The notes beneath the pieces are model-generated. The model was not told where the DNA came from and did not search any database. It worked only from the letters and a program-made list of their open reading frames with translations. From NCBI RefSeq assembly GCF_000931445.1, contig NZ_CP010849.1:6572001-6636000 (forward strand): DNA of 64,000 nucleotides, given 5' to 3'. Position numbers and translations under genes: made by a program. Shown here piece after piece: positions 26,451 through 35,255 of the stretch. This DNA is from Streptomyces cyaneogriseus subsp. noncyanogenus (GTDB taxonomy: Bacteria > Actinomycetota > Actinomycetes > Streptomycetales > Streptomycetaceae). Positions within the stretch are counted from its first letter, which is position 1. Each line of letters begins with the position of its first letter.

Positions 26451-26941
26451 GGGCGGGCTCCGGCGGGTGCGGGGGGAAGGGTGGCGCAGACGGCGTCCAG
26501 GACGCACGCGTAGGGGGTGCCGAAGTCGGCGAGGCGGCCGCGCAGCAGGTCGAGGGCGTCGCGGTGCTCGACGAGCGGGTCGATGTTGCCGGTGCGGGCG
26601 GCGAACTCCAGCACCGCGGGCAGGAAGTCGGGCAGCTCCTCGCCGGTGCACTCCAGGCCGTGGGCGCGGTAGAGCTCCTTGAACCGGACCAGCGACAGCC
26701 CGCGGCGCCGGGTGTCACCGTCCCGCCACCAGCTCAGGTACAGGCTGTGCCGGTTCTTCAGGTCGAAGACCCGCACATAGTGCGCCTCCAGCTCCTCCGG
26801 CGCCGTCACGGCCGCGTGATCGGTGAACTCCCGCAACTGCGGGGCCGCTTCCCGCAGCAGCGGCAGCCGGGCCCGGAACTCCTCGTCGGGGTAGGTCAGG
26901 CAGAGCGCCGCCGCCTGGTACAGCACCTCGAAACCGGGCAT
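26447..26941 (-). CDS. narJ: Nitrate reductase assembly chaperone NarJ
   Basis: The 164-residue protein shows the TorD/NarJ fold with FEVLYQAAALCLTYPDEEFRARL at the N-terminus, the conserved YVRVFDLKNRHSLYLSWWRDGDTRRRG around residues 55-80, and LPDFLPAVLEFA. NarJ binds the NarG N-terminus and helps insert the molybdenum cofactor and the FS0 iron-sulphur cluster. The ATG at 26941 overlaps the narH stop and the TGA overlaps narI, so all four genes are coupled. Length is slightly shorter than the Enterobacterial NarJ but normal for actinobacteria. Confidence 0.95.
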   Translation of the reverse strand: MPGFEVLYQAAALCLTYPDEEFRARLPLLREAAPQLREFTDHAAVTAPEELEAHYVRVFDLKNRHSLYLSWWRDGDTRRRGLSLVRFKELYRAHGLECTGEELPDFLPAVLEFAARTGNIDPLVEHRDALDLLRGRLADFGTPYACVLDAVCATLPPAPAGARP

Positions 26942-28536
26942 CACACCTCCCGCTCGTCGTCCGCGGTCTGCCGCCGGCGCAGGATGTGGAAGTTCTCCAC
27001 CGGCACCAGCGGCAGCCGTCTGCGTCCGGAGTCCCGCCCGAAGGGGCCGTCGCCGCCCATGCCGGGCCCGCCGTCGTGGTCCAGGCTGCACATGTCCGGC
27101 AGGGCCGACTCCTCCAGCCGCCGCGCGTCCCCGACGGCCGCCGTCGGGATCACGTACCGCTCCTCGTACTTGGCGACGGCCAGCAGCCGGTACATCTCCT
27201 CGATCTCCTCCGGGCGCATGCCGACGGCGGCAGCGGCGGCCGGGTCGGGTTCCTCGCCGAGGTTGACCGCCCGCATGTGGGAGCGCATCGCGGCCAGCTT
27301 CTCCAGCGACGCCCGCACCGGCCCGGTGTCGCCGGCCGTGAACAGCTCCGCCAGGTACTCCAGCGGAATGCGCAGGGTGTCGATCGCCCCGAACAGGTTG
27401 TCCGCGTCCTCCCCGTCGTGCCCGGTCTCCGTCAGGGCGTCGACCACCGGCGACAGCGGCGGGACGTACCAGACCATCGGCATCGTCCGGTACTCCGGGT
27501 GCAGGGGCAGCGCCACCCGGTAGCGGCTGACCAGGGCGTGCACCGGGGAGCGCCGGGCCGCCTCCAGCCAGTCGTGCGGGATGCCCGCCTCCTGGGCCGC
27601 CCGCCGCACCCCGGGGTCGTGCGGGTCGAGGAAGACGCCCAGTTGCGCCTCGTACAGGTCCCGCTCGTCGGGCACACCGGCCGCGGCCGCCACCTTGTCG
27701 GCGTCGTACAGCAGCACCCCCAGGTAGCGCAGCCGTCCCACGCACGTCTCCGAGCAGATCGTCGGCATCCCGACCTCGATGCGGGGGAAGCAGAACGTGC
27801 ACTTCTCCGCCTTGCCGGTGCGGTGGTTGAAGTACACCTTCTTGTACGGGCAGCCCGTCACGCACATCCGCCAGCCCCGGCAGCGGTCCTGGTCGACGAG
27901 GACCACGCCGTCCTCGGAGCGCTTGTACATCGCGCCGGACGGGCAGGACGCCACGCAGGACGGGTTCAGGCAGTGCTCGCAGATGCGCGGCAGATAGAAC
28001 ATGAACGTCTGCTCGTAGGCGAACCGGACCTTCTCGGCGGCCTGCCGCCGGGTGCGCTCCACCATCGGGTCCAGGTCGCCGTAGGCGGGCGCCCCGCCCA
28101 GGTTGTCGTCCCAGTTGGCCGACCACTCGATCTTCATCGGCTTGCCGTCGAGCTGGGAGACGGGCCGGGCGACCGGGTAGTCGGTGCCGAGCGGGGCGTC
28201 GGTGAGGTTCTTGTAGTCGTAGGTCCAGGGCTCGTAGTAGTCCTTGATCTCGGGGAGCCTGGGGTTGGAGAAGATGCCGGCGAGCTTGCGCAGCCGCCCG
28301 CCCGCCTTGAGCTTCAGCGCGCCGCGCCGGTTCAGCTCCCAGCCGCCGCGCCACCGGTCCTGGTCCTCGTAGCGGCGGGGGTAGCCCTGGCCGGGGCGGG
28401 TCTCGACGTTGTTGAACCAGACGTACTCCATGCCGCGCCGGTTGGTCCACGCCTGCTTGCAGGTGACCGAGCAGGTGTGGCAGCCGATGCACTTGTCGAG
28501 GTTCATCACCATGGCGATCTGGGCCATCGGACGCAT
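26941..28536 (-). CDS. narH: Respiratory nitrate reductase beta subunit NarH
   Basis: This 531-residue electron-transfer subunit has four Cys clusters: CIGCHTCSVTCKQAW (about residues 15-29), ICEHCLNPSCVASCPSGA (about 183-200), CRGWRMCVTGCPYKKV (about 216-231, with the Trp replacing one Cys as in [3Fe-4S] NarH) and KCTFCFPRIEVGMPTICSETC (about 243-263). NarH passes electrons from NarI to NarG. The ATG at 28536 overlaps the narG stop and the TGA overlaps narJ. Residues after about 450 are a charged C-terminal tail. No residue expected for cluster binding appears lost. Confidence 0.96.
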   Translation of the reverse strand: MRPMAQIAMVMNLDKCIGCHTCSVTCKQAWTNRRGMEYVWFNNVETRPGQGYPRRYEDQDRWRGGWELNRRGALKLKAGGRLRKLAGIFSNPRLPEIKDYYEPWTYDYKNLTDAPLGTDYPVARPVSQLDGKPMKIEWSANWDDNLGGAPAYGDLDPMVERTRRQAAEKVRFAYEQTFMFYLPRICEHCLNPSCVASCPSGAMYKRSEDGVVLVDQDRCRGWRMCVTGCPYKKVYFNHRTGKAEKCTFCFPRIEVGMPTICSETCVGRLRYLGVLLYDADKVAAAAGVPDERDLYEAQLGVFLDPHDPGVRRAAQEAGIPHDWLEAARRSPVHALVSRYRVALPLHPEYRTMPMVWYVPPLSPVVDALTETGHDGEDADNLFGAIDTLRIPLEYLAELFTAGDTGPVRASLEKLAAMRSHMRAVNLGEEPDPAAAAAVGMRPEEIEEMYRLLAVAKYEERYVIPTAAVGDARRLEESALPDMCSLDHDGGPGMGGDGPFGRDSGRRRLPLVPVENFHILRRRQTADDEREV

Positions 28537-31500
28537 CAGTACTCGACCTCCTGGCCGCGGCGCCGGATCACGGTCACCTCGTCGCGCTGGTTGCCCGTCG
28601 GCCCGAGATAGTTGAACGCCCAGGACAACTGGGCGTAACCGCCGACGAGATGGGTCGGCTTGAGGAGCAGCCGGGTGAGGGAGTTGTGGGTGCCGCCGCG
28701 CATCCCGGTGGCCTCGGCGAGCGGCACGTTCACCGTGCGGTCCTGGGCGTGGTGCATGTAGACGGTGCCGGGCGGCATGCGGTGCGAGACGATGGCGCGG
28801 GCCACGACCACGCCGTTGCGGTTGACGGCCTCCACCCAGTCGTCGTCGGCCACGCCGATCGCCTCCGCGTCCTGCGGGGACATCCAGATGCTCTGGCCGC
28901 CCCGGGACAGCGACAGCATGAACAGGTTGTCGTGGTACTCGGAGTGGATGGACCACTTGTTGTGCGGGGTGAGGTAACGGACCGTCACCTCCCGCGAACC
29001 GTCGGGGCCGAGCCGCGGCTCGCCGAACAGCCTGTTCATGTCCAGCGGCGGCCGGTACACCGGCAGCGCCTCGCCCAGCTCGTGCACCCAGTCGTGGTCG
29101 AGGAAGAAGTGCTGGCGGCCGGTGAGGGTGTGCCAGGGCTTGAGGTGCTCGGTGTTCAGCGTGAACGCCGTGTAGCGGCGCCCGCCCGCCTCGCTGCCGG
29201 ACCACTCCGGCGAGGTGATCACGGGCACGGGCGCGGACTGGGTGTCCGCGTAGGTGATCCGCTTGCCCTCGTGCTCGGCGGCCAGATGGGCCATCTCCTG
29301 CCCGGTCCTCGCCTCCAGCGCGCGGAAACCCTGCACGGCCAGCCGGCCGTTGGTGGTGCCGGACAGAGCGAGGATGGTGTTCGCCATCTTCACGGCCGTG
29401 TCCAGCGCGGGGCGCCCGTCGGCCGGTCCGCCGCGCACCGTCCCGTTGGTCTCCCGCAGCCGCTCGACCTCCTCGTCCGGCCGCAGGGTGATCCCCTTGG
29501 CGGGCAGGCCCTTGCCCTCCGCCAGCGGGCCCAGCGCCGCGAACTTCGCGCCGATCGCCGTGTAGTCGCGCTCCACCACCGTCAGGTTCGGCAGGGTCCT
29601 GCCCGGCTGCGGGTCGCACTCCCCGCGCTTCCAGTCCCGCACCACACCGCCCGGCTGGGCCGTCTCGCCCGGCGTGTCGTGCTGGAGCGGGGCGGCCACC
29701 AGATCCTTGCGGACGCCGAGGTGCCCGGCGGCGAGCTCGCTCAGCTTCTCCGCCAGCGCCTTGAAGGTGTCGAAGTCGGTGCGCGCCTGCCACGGCGGAT
29801 CGACGGCCGGGGTGAAGGCGTGCACGTAGGGATGCATGTCCGTGCTGGACAGGTCGTGCTTCTCGTACCAGGTCGCGGCGGGCAGCACCACGTCCGACAG
29901 GAGCGTGGAGGAGGTGTGCCGGAAGTCCAGCGACAGCAGCAGGTCGAGCTTGCCCTCGGGCGCCGACTCCCGCCAGACGACGTCCCGGGGCCGCTCCCCG
30001 GGCGCCGCCTCCTCGGCGCGCAGCGAGGAGTGGGTGCCCAGCAGGTGCTTGGTGAAGTACTCGGCGCCCTTGGCCGACGAGCCCAGCAGATTGGCCCGCC
30101 ACAGGGTCAGGACGCGGGGCCAGTTCTCGGGCGCGTCCGGGTCCTCGCAGGCGAACTTCAGCGTTCCGGCGCGCAGTTCGGCCACCGCCCGGGCCACCGG
30201 GTCGCCGAACGCCTCACCCAGCTCCAGCGGATTGCGGTCGAAGGTCGGGTACGACGGCATCCACCCGCAGCGCGCCGACAGGGCCACGCAGTCCGCGCCC
30301 GTCATGCCCGCCAGCCGCCCCTCGCCCAGCGGCGAGGCCAGCACATCGGCGCGGAACCGGTCGTAGCGCCACTGGTCGGTGTTCAGGTACCAGTACGCGG
30401 TGCCGATCATCTGCCGCGGCGGACGCGACCAGTCAGACGCCGCGGCCAGCGAGGCCCAGCCGGTCGACGGGCGGCACTTCTCCTGGCCCACGTAGTGCGC
30501 CCAGCCGCCGCCGTTGCGGCCCTGGCAGCCGGTGAGCTGGAGCAGGGCGAGAAAGGCACGGTAGATGGTCTCCGAGTGGAACCAGTGGTTCGCCCCCGCC
30601 CCCATGATGATCATGCAGCGGCCCTTCGACCGCTCGGCGGTCCGCGCGAACTCCCGGGCGATCCGCACACAGGCCGCCGCCGGGACGGACGTGTGCGTCT
30701 CCTGCCAGGCGGGGGTGCCGGGCGCGTCCGCGTCCTCGTAGGAGCCGGGCCAGTCGCCCGGCAGGCCCGGGCGGCCCACCCCGTACTGGGCCAGCAGCAG
30801 GTCGAACACGGTCGTCACCAGCGGCCCGTCCGGCCCGCCCAGCCGGGTCGCCGGCACCCCCCGCCGGACCACGTCCCCGCGCCCCTGCCCGTGCGGGCCG
30901 CCCTCGGTGTCGAAACGGGGCAGCAGCACCTCCACGGCCGCGGCGGCCTCGTGGCCGTGCAGGCTCAGCAGGGGCCGCGCCTCGCCCAGGTCGAGGTTCC
31001 ACCGGCCCCGGTCGTCCTCGTTCCAGCGGAAGCCCAGCGAGCCGTTGGGCACCACGGCCCGGCCGGTCACCTCGTCCAGCACCACCGTCTTCCACCAGGC
31101 GTCCTCGCCCGGCCGGCCCAGGTCGGCCGCGCGCAGGAACTTCGCCGGGACCCGTGCCCCGTCCCGCTCGTCCAGCGTCACCAGGAACGGCAGATCGGTG
31201 AAGCGCCGCACGTAGTCGGTGAAGAACGGGGTCTCCCGGTCGACGAAGAACTCCTTGAGGATCACATGCCCCATGGCGATCGCGAGCGCCCCGTCCGTGC
31301 CCGGGTGCGGGTGCAGCCACTGGTCGGCGAACTTGGCGTTGTCGGCGTAGTCGGGCGCCACCACCACGACCTTCTGGCCCCGGTAGCGGGCCTCCGCCAT
31401 CCAGTGCGCGTCCGGGGTGCGCGTCACCGGGACGTTCGACCCCCACATGATCAGATAGGCCGCGTCCCACCAGTCGCCCGACTCCGGGACGTCGGTCTGG

Positions 31501-32231
31501 TCGCCGAACACCTGCGGCGAGGCCACCGGCAGATCGGCGTACCAGTCGTAGAACGACAGCATCGGGGCACCGATCAGCGAGTGGAAGCGGGCGCCCGCCG
31601 CGTGCGACACCATCGACATCGCGGGGATCGGCGAGAACCCGGCGATGCGGTCGGGGCCGTAGGTCTTGATCGTGTGGACGTGGGCCGCCGCGACCAGCTC
31701 CACCGCCTCGTCCCAGCTCGCCCGCACCAGCCCGCCCTTGCCGCGCGCCCGCTGGTAGCGGCGCCGCCGCTCCGGGTCGCCCTGGATGTCCGCCCAGGCC
31801 AGCACCGGGTCGGTGAGCCGGGCCTTCGCCTCCCGGTACATCCGCAGCAGCTCGCCCCGCACATACGGGTAGCGCACCCGGGTGGGCGAGTAGGTGTACC
31901 ACGAGAACGCGGCGCCCCGGGGGCATCCGCGCGGCTCGTACTCGGGACGGTCCGGGCCGACCGACGGGTAGTCCGTCGCCTGCGCCTCCCAGGTGATGAT
32001 CCCGTCCTTGACGTACACCTGCCAGCGGCACGAACCGGTGCAGTTCACCCCGTGCGTGGAGGTCACGACCTTGTCGTGGCTCCACCGGTCCCGGTAGAAG
32101 GCGTCCGACTCGCGGCCCCCGGTCAGGCCGATGCTGTGCAGGTCGGGAGAGGGCGTGCCGGGTCTGAGGAAGCGCCCGGCGCGCAGCAGCGCCGCGCCCG
32201 GCTCGGCGGGCGGTGTCCGCGTGTCCGTCAC
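28536..32231 (-). CDS. narG: Respiratory nitrate reductase alpha subunit NarG
   Basis: The 1231-residue molybdopterin enzyme starts with GTG at 32231. The N-terminal FS0 cluster is visible as H60-xxx-C64-xxx-C68 and C103 (STHGVNCTGSCRW, RGCPRG). The Mo-binding region contains MWGSNVPVTRTPDAHWM with the Asp ligand, and the chain ends RRRGQEVEY. It reduces nitrate to nitrite in the cytoplasm during oxygen limitation. GGGAG lies eight bases before the GTG. NarG, H, J and I are arranged with 1-4-bp overlaps. A palindromic operator candidate is found upstream at 32360. Confidence 0.96.
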   Translation of the reverse strand: MTDTRTPPAEPGAALLRAGRFLRPGTPSPDLHSIGLTGGRESDAFYRDRWSHDKVVTSTHGVNCTGSCRWQVYVKDGIITWEAQATDYPSVGPDRPEYEPRGCPRGAAFSWYTYSPTRVRYPYVRGELLRMYREAKARLTDPVLAWADIQGDPERRRRYQRARGKGGLVRASWDEAVELVAAAHVHTIKTYGPDRIAGFSPIPAMSMVSHAAGARFHSLIGAPMLSFYDWYADLPVASPQVFGDQTDVPESGDWWDAAYLIMWGSNVPVTRTPDAHWMAEARYRGQKVVVVAPDYADNAKFADQWLHPHPGTDGALAIAMGHVILKEFFVDRETPFFTDYVRRFTDLPFLVTLDERDGARVPAKFLRAADLGRPGEDAWWKTVVLDEVTGRAVVPNGSLGFRWNEDDRGRWNLDLGEARPLLSLHGHEAAAAVEVLLPRFDTEGGPHGQGRGDVVRRGVPATRLGGPDGPLVTTVFDLLLAQYGVGRPGLPGDWPGSYEDADAPGTPAWQETHTSVPAAACVRIAREFARTAERSKGRCMIIMGAGANHWFHSETIYRAFLALLQLTGCQGRNGGGWAHYVGQEKCRPSTGWASLAAASDWSRPPRQMIGTAYWYLNTDQWRYDRFRADVLASPLGEGRLAGMTGADCVALSARCGWMPSYPTFDRNPLELGEAFGDPVARAVAELRAGTLKFACEDPDAPENWPRVLTLWRANLLGSSAKGAEYFTKHLLGTHSSLRAEEAAPGERPRDVVWRESAPEGKLDLLLSLDFRHTSSTLLSDVVLPAATWYEKHDLSSTDMHPYVHAFTPAVDPPWQARTDFDTFKALAEKLSELAAGHLGVRKDLVAAPLQHDTPGETAQPGGVVRDWKRGECDPQPGRTLPNLTVVERDYTAIGAKFAALGPLAEGKGLPAKGITLRPDEEVERLRETNGTVRGGPADGRPALDTAVKMANTILALSGTTNGRLAVQGFRALEARTGQEMAHLAAEHEGKRITYADTQSAPVPVITSPEWSGSEAGGRRYTAFTLNTEHLKPWHTLTGRQHFFLDHDWVHELGEALPVYRPPLDMNRLFGEPRLGPDGSREVTVRYLTPHNKWSIHSEYHDNLFMLSLSRGGQSIWMSPQDAEAIGVADDDWVEAVNRNGVVVARAIVSHRMPPGTVYMHHAQDRTVNVPLAEATGMRGGTHNSLTRLLLKPTHLVGGYAQLSWAFNYLGPTGNQRDEVTVIRRRGQEVEY

Positions 32232-32359
32232 GTGCGCTGCTCCCTCGCTGGCCCGGCACCCTGGATCTCCGAACCTAGGGGCGGACGCGGGAGCGCACCC
32301 GTTCGCGGGGCCCGTATGGGGCACCTCGCCTCCCTCGCGCGGCGCCCGGTGCGGCCGGC

Positions 32360-32376
32360 ATTACCCCGCGGGTAAT
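32360..32376. promoter_or_regulatory. Perfect 7-3-7 palindrome in the nar divergent promoter region
   Basis: ATTACCC-CGC-GGGTAAT is a perfect inverted repeat, 129 bp before narG and 114 bp before the divergent membrane protein gene. It is AT-flanked in an otherwise GC-rich region, as expected of an operator. It does not match the NarL heptamer pair, the Rex site or the DevR/OsdR consensus that I know, so the binding protein is unknown. Confidence 0.5.
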
Positions 32377-32489
32377 CGACCCGGCCGCCGCCCGGCGGCA
32401 TCGTGGACGCATCGGGATCCGGTCCGGCGCACATCGGCCCGGCACCCGGGTTCCGCCGCCTTACCCGACCCTACGGAGGGTGATTCGCC

Positions 32490-32915
32490 ATGTCCGTGAC
32501 CCAGCTTGCCGCGCTCGCCCGGAGTGCCGAGCCGCAGTCGATGCTGCGCCGGTTCCTGGCCCTGGACGCCGTGGTGACCGGCGCCAACGCGATCGCCTAC
32601 CTCGCCCTGTCCGGCCCGCTCGGACGGCTGCTCGGGGTCGGCTCCGGGCTGCTGCTGGAACTGGGCGCCTTCCTCCTGGTCTTCGCCGGCGCCGTGGGGT
32701 GGCTCGCCTCCCGGGCGCGTCCGGGGGCGCTGCCCGTCCAGGCGGTGGTGGAGGTCAACTGCGCCTGGGCGGTGCTCAGTTTCGTCGCCCTCGTCGTCTG
32801 GCTCACGCCCACCATGGCCGGCGCGGTCTGGGGAGTGCTCCAGGCGGTCACCGTCGGCGGCTTCGCACTGCTCCAGTACGCCGCTCTGAAAGCGCGTCAG
32901 GAGACGAGTGTCTGA
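32490..32915 (+). CDS. Four-span integral membrane protein (unknown)
   Basis: The 141-residue protein has four hydrophobic segments (about residues 24-48, 52-70, 83-106 and 112-132), with a Gly/Leu-rich second span LLGVGSGLLLELGAFLLVFAG. GGAGGG precedes the ATG at 32490. Similar small membrane proteins of unknown function are widespread in Streptomyces. It is divergent from narG and shares the palindrome region. The last 19 bases overlap the 3' end of the convergent XRE regulator gene. No domain is recognised. Confidence 0.75.
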   Translation: MSVTQLAALARSAEPQSMLRRFLALDAVVTGANAIAYLALSGPLGRLLGVGSGLLLELGAFLLVFAGAVGWLASRARPGALPVQAVVEVNCAWAVLSFVALVVWLTPTMAGAVWGVLQAVTVGGFALLQYAALKARQETSV

Positions 32916-33727
32916 AGGTACTTCACCGTCGCCGGGTCGGCCGGGAGCAGCGTCTCGATGGCCAGCTCGGCGACGGTCACGTCCATCGGCGTGTTGAACG
33001 TGGAGATCGAGGAGATGAAGGACAGCGTCCGCCCCGCGTGCTCGACCTGCAACGGCAGCGCGAAGTACGGCACCGGCTCGGCCGGCTCCTCCCCGGGTGC
33101 CGCGTCCGGCACCGGATAGGCCGCCACCTCCTCGTACAGCGCCCGCAGCGGCTCGGACCGGTGCAGGGCGATCTGCCGCTCCATCTGCGCCAGCAGATGG
33201 CCGCGCCACTCGCGCAGATTGCGGATGCGCGGCGCCAGGCCCCGGGGGTGCAGGGTCAGCCGCATCACGTTCAGCGGCGGCTGGAGCAGCTCTCCCGGGA
33301 TGCCCTCCATCAGCATCATGATCCCCCGGTTGGCCGCCAGCACGTTGTACACGGCGTCGACCACCAGCGCCGGGTAGGGCTCGTAACCGGTGATCAGCCG
33401 CTCCATACCGGTGCGCAGCGCGTCCAGCGCCGGGTCGTCCAGCGGGGTCTCCGGATAGCGCGGGGCATAGCCCGCCGCCAGCAGCAGCGCGTTGCGCTCC
33501 CGCACCGGCACGTCCAGGTGCTCGGCCAGCCGCAGCACCATCTCCTCGCTCGGCCGGGAACGCCCCGTCTCGATGAAGCTGATGTGCCGGGCGGAGGAGT
33601 CGGCCCGCAGCGCCAGCTCGAGCTGGCTGATCCGCCGCCGCTCCCGCCAGGCCCGCAGCAGGGGGCCGGCTCCCTTGCCGGCGGGGGCGGCCTGAGGGGC
33701 CGCGGTACCGGTCGTGACAATGGTCAT
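32897..33727 (-). CDS. XRE-family regulator with MmyB-like ligand-binding domain
   Basis: The 276-residue protein has an N-terminal helix-turn-helix at about residues 24-80 (LRAWRERRRISQLELALRADSSARHISFIETGRSRPSEEMVLRLAEHLDVP) and a C-terminal domain of the MmyB-like type, recognised by PYPALVVDAVYNVLAANRG and NVMRLTLHPRGLAPRIRNLREWRGHLL. Such regulators are common in actinobacteria. The ATG at 33727 was used rather than an upstream one at 33757. Only 28 bp separate it from the divergent ADP-ribosylglycohydrolase gene, which it probably regulates. Its stop overlaps the convergent membrane gene by 19 bp. Confidence 0.9.
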   Translation of the reverse strand: MTIVTTGTAAPQAAPAGKGAGPLLRAWRERRRISQLELALRADSSARHISFIETGRSRPSEEMVLRLAEHLDVPVRERNALLLAAGYAPRYPETPLDDPALDALRTGMERLITGYEPYPALVVDAVYNVLAANRGIMMLMEGIPGELLQPPLNVMRLTLHPRGLAPRIRNLREWRGHLLAQMERQIALHRSEPLRALYEEVAAYPVPDAAPGEEPAEPVPYFALPLQVEHAGRTLSFISSISTFNTPMDVTVAELAIETLLPADPATVKYLQTLVS

Positions 33728-33755
33728 ACTGACGACCGTAGTCGAGGAGTTGTGC

Positions 33756-34844
33756 ATGAACGAGTCGTGGCAGCAGTCCCTCCAGGCCCGCGCCGTCCAC
33801 CGCGCGCGCGTGCGCGGCTGCCTGCTGGGCGGGGCGCTCGGCGACGCCCTCGGCTACCCGGTGGAGTTCTCCTCCCTGGACCGCATCCGCGCCGCCCACG
33901 GGCCGCGCGGCGTGACCGGCCTCGTCACCGGCGGTGCCGACGCGCCCGGCCGGATTAGCGACGACACCCAGATGACCCTGTTCACCGTGGAGGCCCTGCG
34001 GCAGGCCCACTCCCGGGAGCGGCTCAAGGGCATCGGCGGCGGCGCGCCCCGCCTGGTCCGCTGGGCCTACGAGCGCTGGCTGGAGACCCAGCGCAAGCCC
34101 GCCCCCGATCCGGAGTTCGCCCGCACCCACCCGGGGCCCGCCGGCGGCCTGGTCACCGAGGCGTGGCTGTACTCCCGCCGCGCCCCGGGCAACGCCTGCC
34201 TGTCCGGCCTCGCCACCGACTTCGTCCCCGACCCGGCGGCCCCGCTCGGCCCGCCCGGACCGGTCAATCCCGACTCCAAGGGCTGCGGGACGGTCATGCG
34301 CTCGGCGCCCTTCGGCCTGACCGGCGCCCCCGCCGACCGGGCCTTCGACCTGGCCGCCCGCTGCGCCCAGACCACCCACGGCCACCCCACCGGCTACTAC
34401 GCGGCCGGCGCCTTCGCCGCGCTCGTGGCGTACGTCGTCGAGGGGGAGTCCGTCGAGGGCGCCGTGCTGCGCACCCTGCGCCTGCTCGCCGCCCACCCCG
34501 GGCACCAGGAGACCTCCGCCGCGCTGGGGCGGGCGCTGGACCTGGCCGCCGAGGGCGACCCGAGCGCCGAGAAGGTGGAGCGGCTCGGGGCCGGGTGGAT
34601 CGCCGAGGAGGCCCTGGCCATCGGCGTGTACGCCGCCCTGGCCGCGCCCCGGGTGGAGGACGCGCTGCTGCTGGCGGTCAACCACTCCGGCGACAGCGAC
34701 TCCACCGGCTCCGTCTGCGGCAACATCGTCGGCGCCCGGTACGGCGACGTCGGCCTGCCGCACGACTGGGTGGAGCGGGTGGAGGGCCGGGACCGGATCG
34801 CGGCCCTGGCGGACGACTTCGCGGCGGAGTGCGCCCGCCGCTGA
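33756..34844 (+). CDS. ADP-ribosylglycohydrolase family protein
   Basis: This 362-residue protein has the ARH hallmarks: RGCLLGGALGDALGYPVEF at about residues 22-40, ISDDTQMTLFTVEAL (about 67-81) with paired Asp residues, and the late metal site NHSGDSDSTGSVCGNIVGA (about 308-326). ARH enzymes bind two Mg ions and remove ADP-ribose from proteins or DNA. GAGGAG lies just before the ATG at 33756; an in-frame ATG at 33714 lies inside the divergent regulator's leader. The gene is divergent from the XRE regulator and is followed by a strong hairpin terminator. Confidence 0.92.
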   Translation: MNESWQQSLQARAVHRARVRGCLLGGALGDALGYPVEFSSLDRIRAAHGPRGVTGLVTGGADAPGRISDDTQMTLFTVEALRQAHSRERLKGIGGGAPRLVRWAYERWLETQRKPAPDPEFARTHPGPAGGLVTEAWLYSRRAPGNACLSGLATDFVPDPAAPLGPPGPVNPDSKGCGTVMRSAPFGLTGAPADRAFDLAARCAQTTHGHPTGYYAAGAFAALVAYVVEGESVEGAVLRTLRLLAAHPGHQETSAALGRALDLAAEGDPSAEKVERLGAGWIAEEALAIGVYAALAAPRVEDALLLAVNHSGDSDSTGSVCGNIVGARYGDVGLPHDWVERVEGRDRIAALADDFAAECARR

Positions 34845-34861
34845 CCCCCTGGCAGGTACCG

Positions 34862-34893
34862 CGGCCCGGGGCCCCGGCCAGGGCCCCGGGCCG
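34862..34893 (+). terminator. Hairpin terminator after the ADP-ribosylglycohydrolase gene
   Basis: A perfect 13-bp stem (34862-34874 with 34881-34893) closes a six-base loop 18 bases after the stop. Confidence 0.75.
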
Positions 34894-34944
34894 GTTCCTG
34901 TGGCAGGCTGGACGGGTACGCGATCCCGCCGGAAGGAGCGGCCC

Positions 34945-35250
34945 ATGCCCGTCGAACCGCTGTCGCAGCAGGAGATCGAGGACCGGCTCACCGGGCTGCC
35001 GGGCTGGTCGCTCGACGGGGACCGCCTCACCCGCGCCTACCGGCTCGCCTCCCACGCCGCGGCCACGGCGATGGTCGTCCACATCGCCCAGGTCCAGGAC
35101 GAGCTCGACCACCACTCCGACCTGACCCTGGGCTACAACACCGTGTCGCTGAGCGTGCACACCCACAGCGCCGGCGGCGCCGTCACCGAGAAGGACGTCG
35201 AACTCGCCCGCAGGGTGGAGGACCTGGCCCCGGGGCACGGGGCACACTGA
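34945..35250 (+). CDS. 4a-hydroxytetrahydrobiopterin dehydratase (pterin-4-alpha-carbinolamine dehydratase)
   Basis: The 101-residue protein has the PCD signature LPGWSLDGDRLTRAYRL and VHIAQVQDELDHHSDLTLGYNTVSLSVHTHSAGG, with the conserved His-His and C-terminal His of the active site. The family dehydrates 4a-hydroxytetrahydropterin after aromatic amino acid hydroxylation; some actinobacterial members serve unknown roles. GGAAGGAG precedes the ATG at 34945. It ends 5 bases before the next methyltransferase gene, so the two are likely co-transcribed. Confidence 0.9.
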   Translation: MPVEPLSQQEIEDRLTGLPGWSLDGDRLTRAYRLASHAAATAMVVHIAQVQDELDHHSDLTLGYNTVSLSVHTHSAGGAVTEKDVELARRVEDLAPGHGAH

Positions 35251-35255
35251 GGCGC

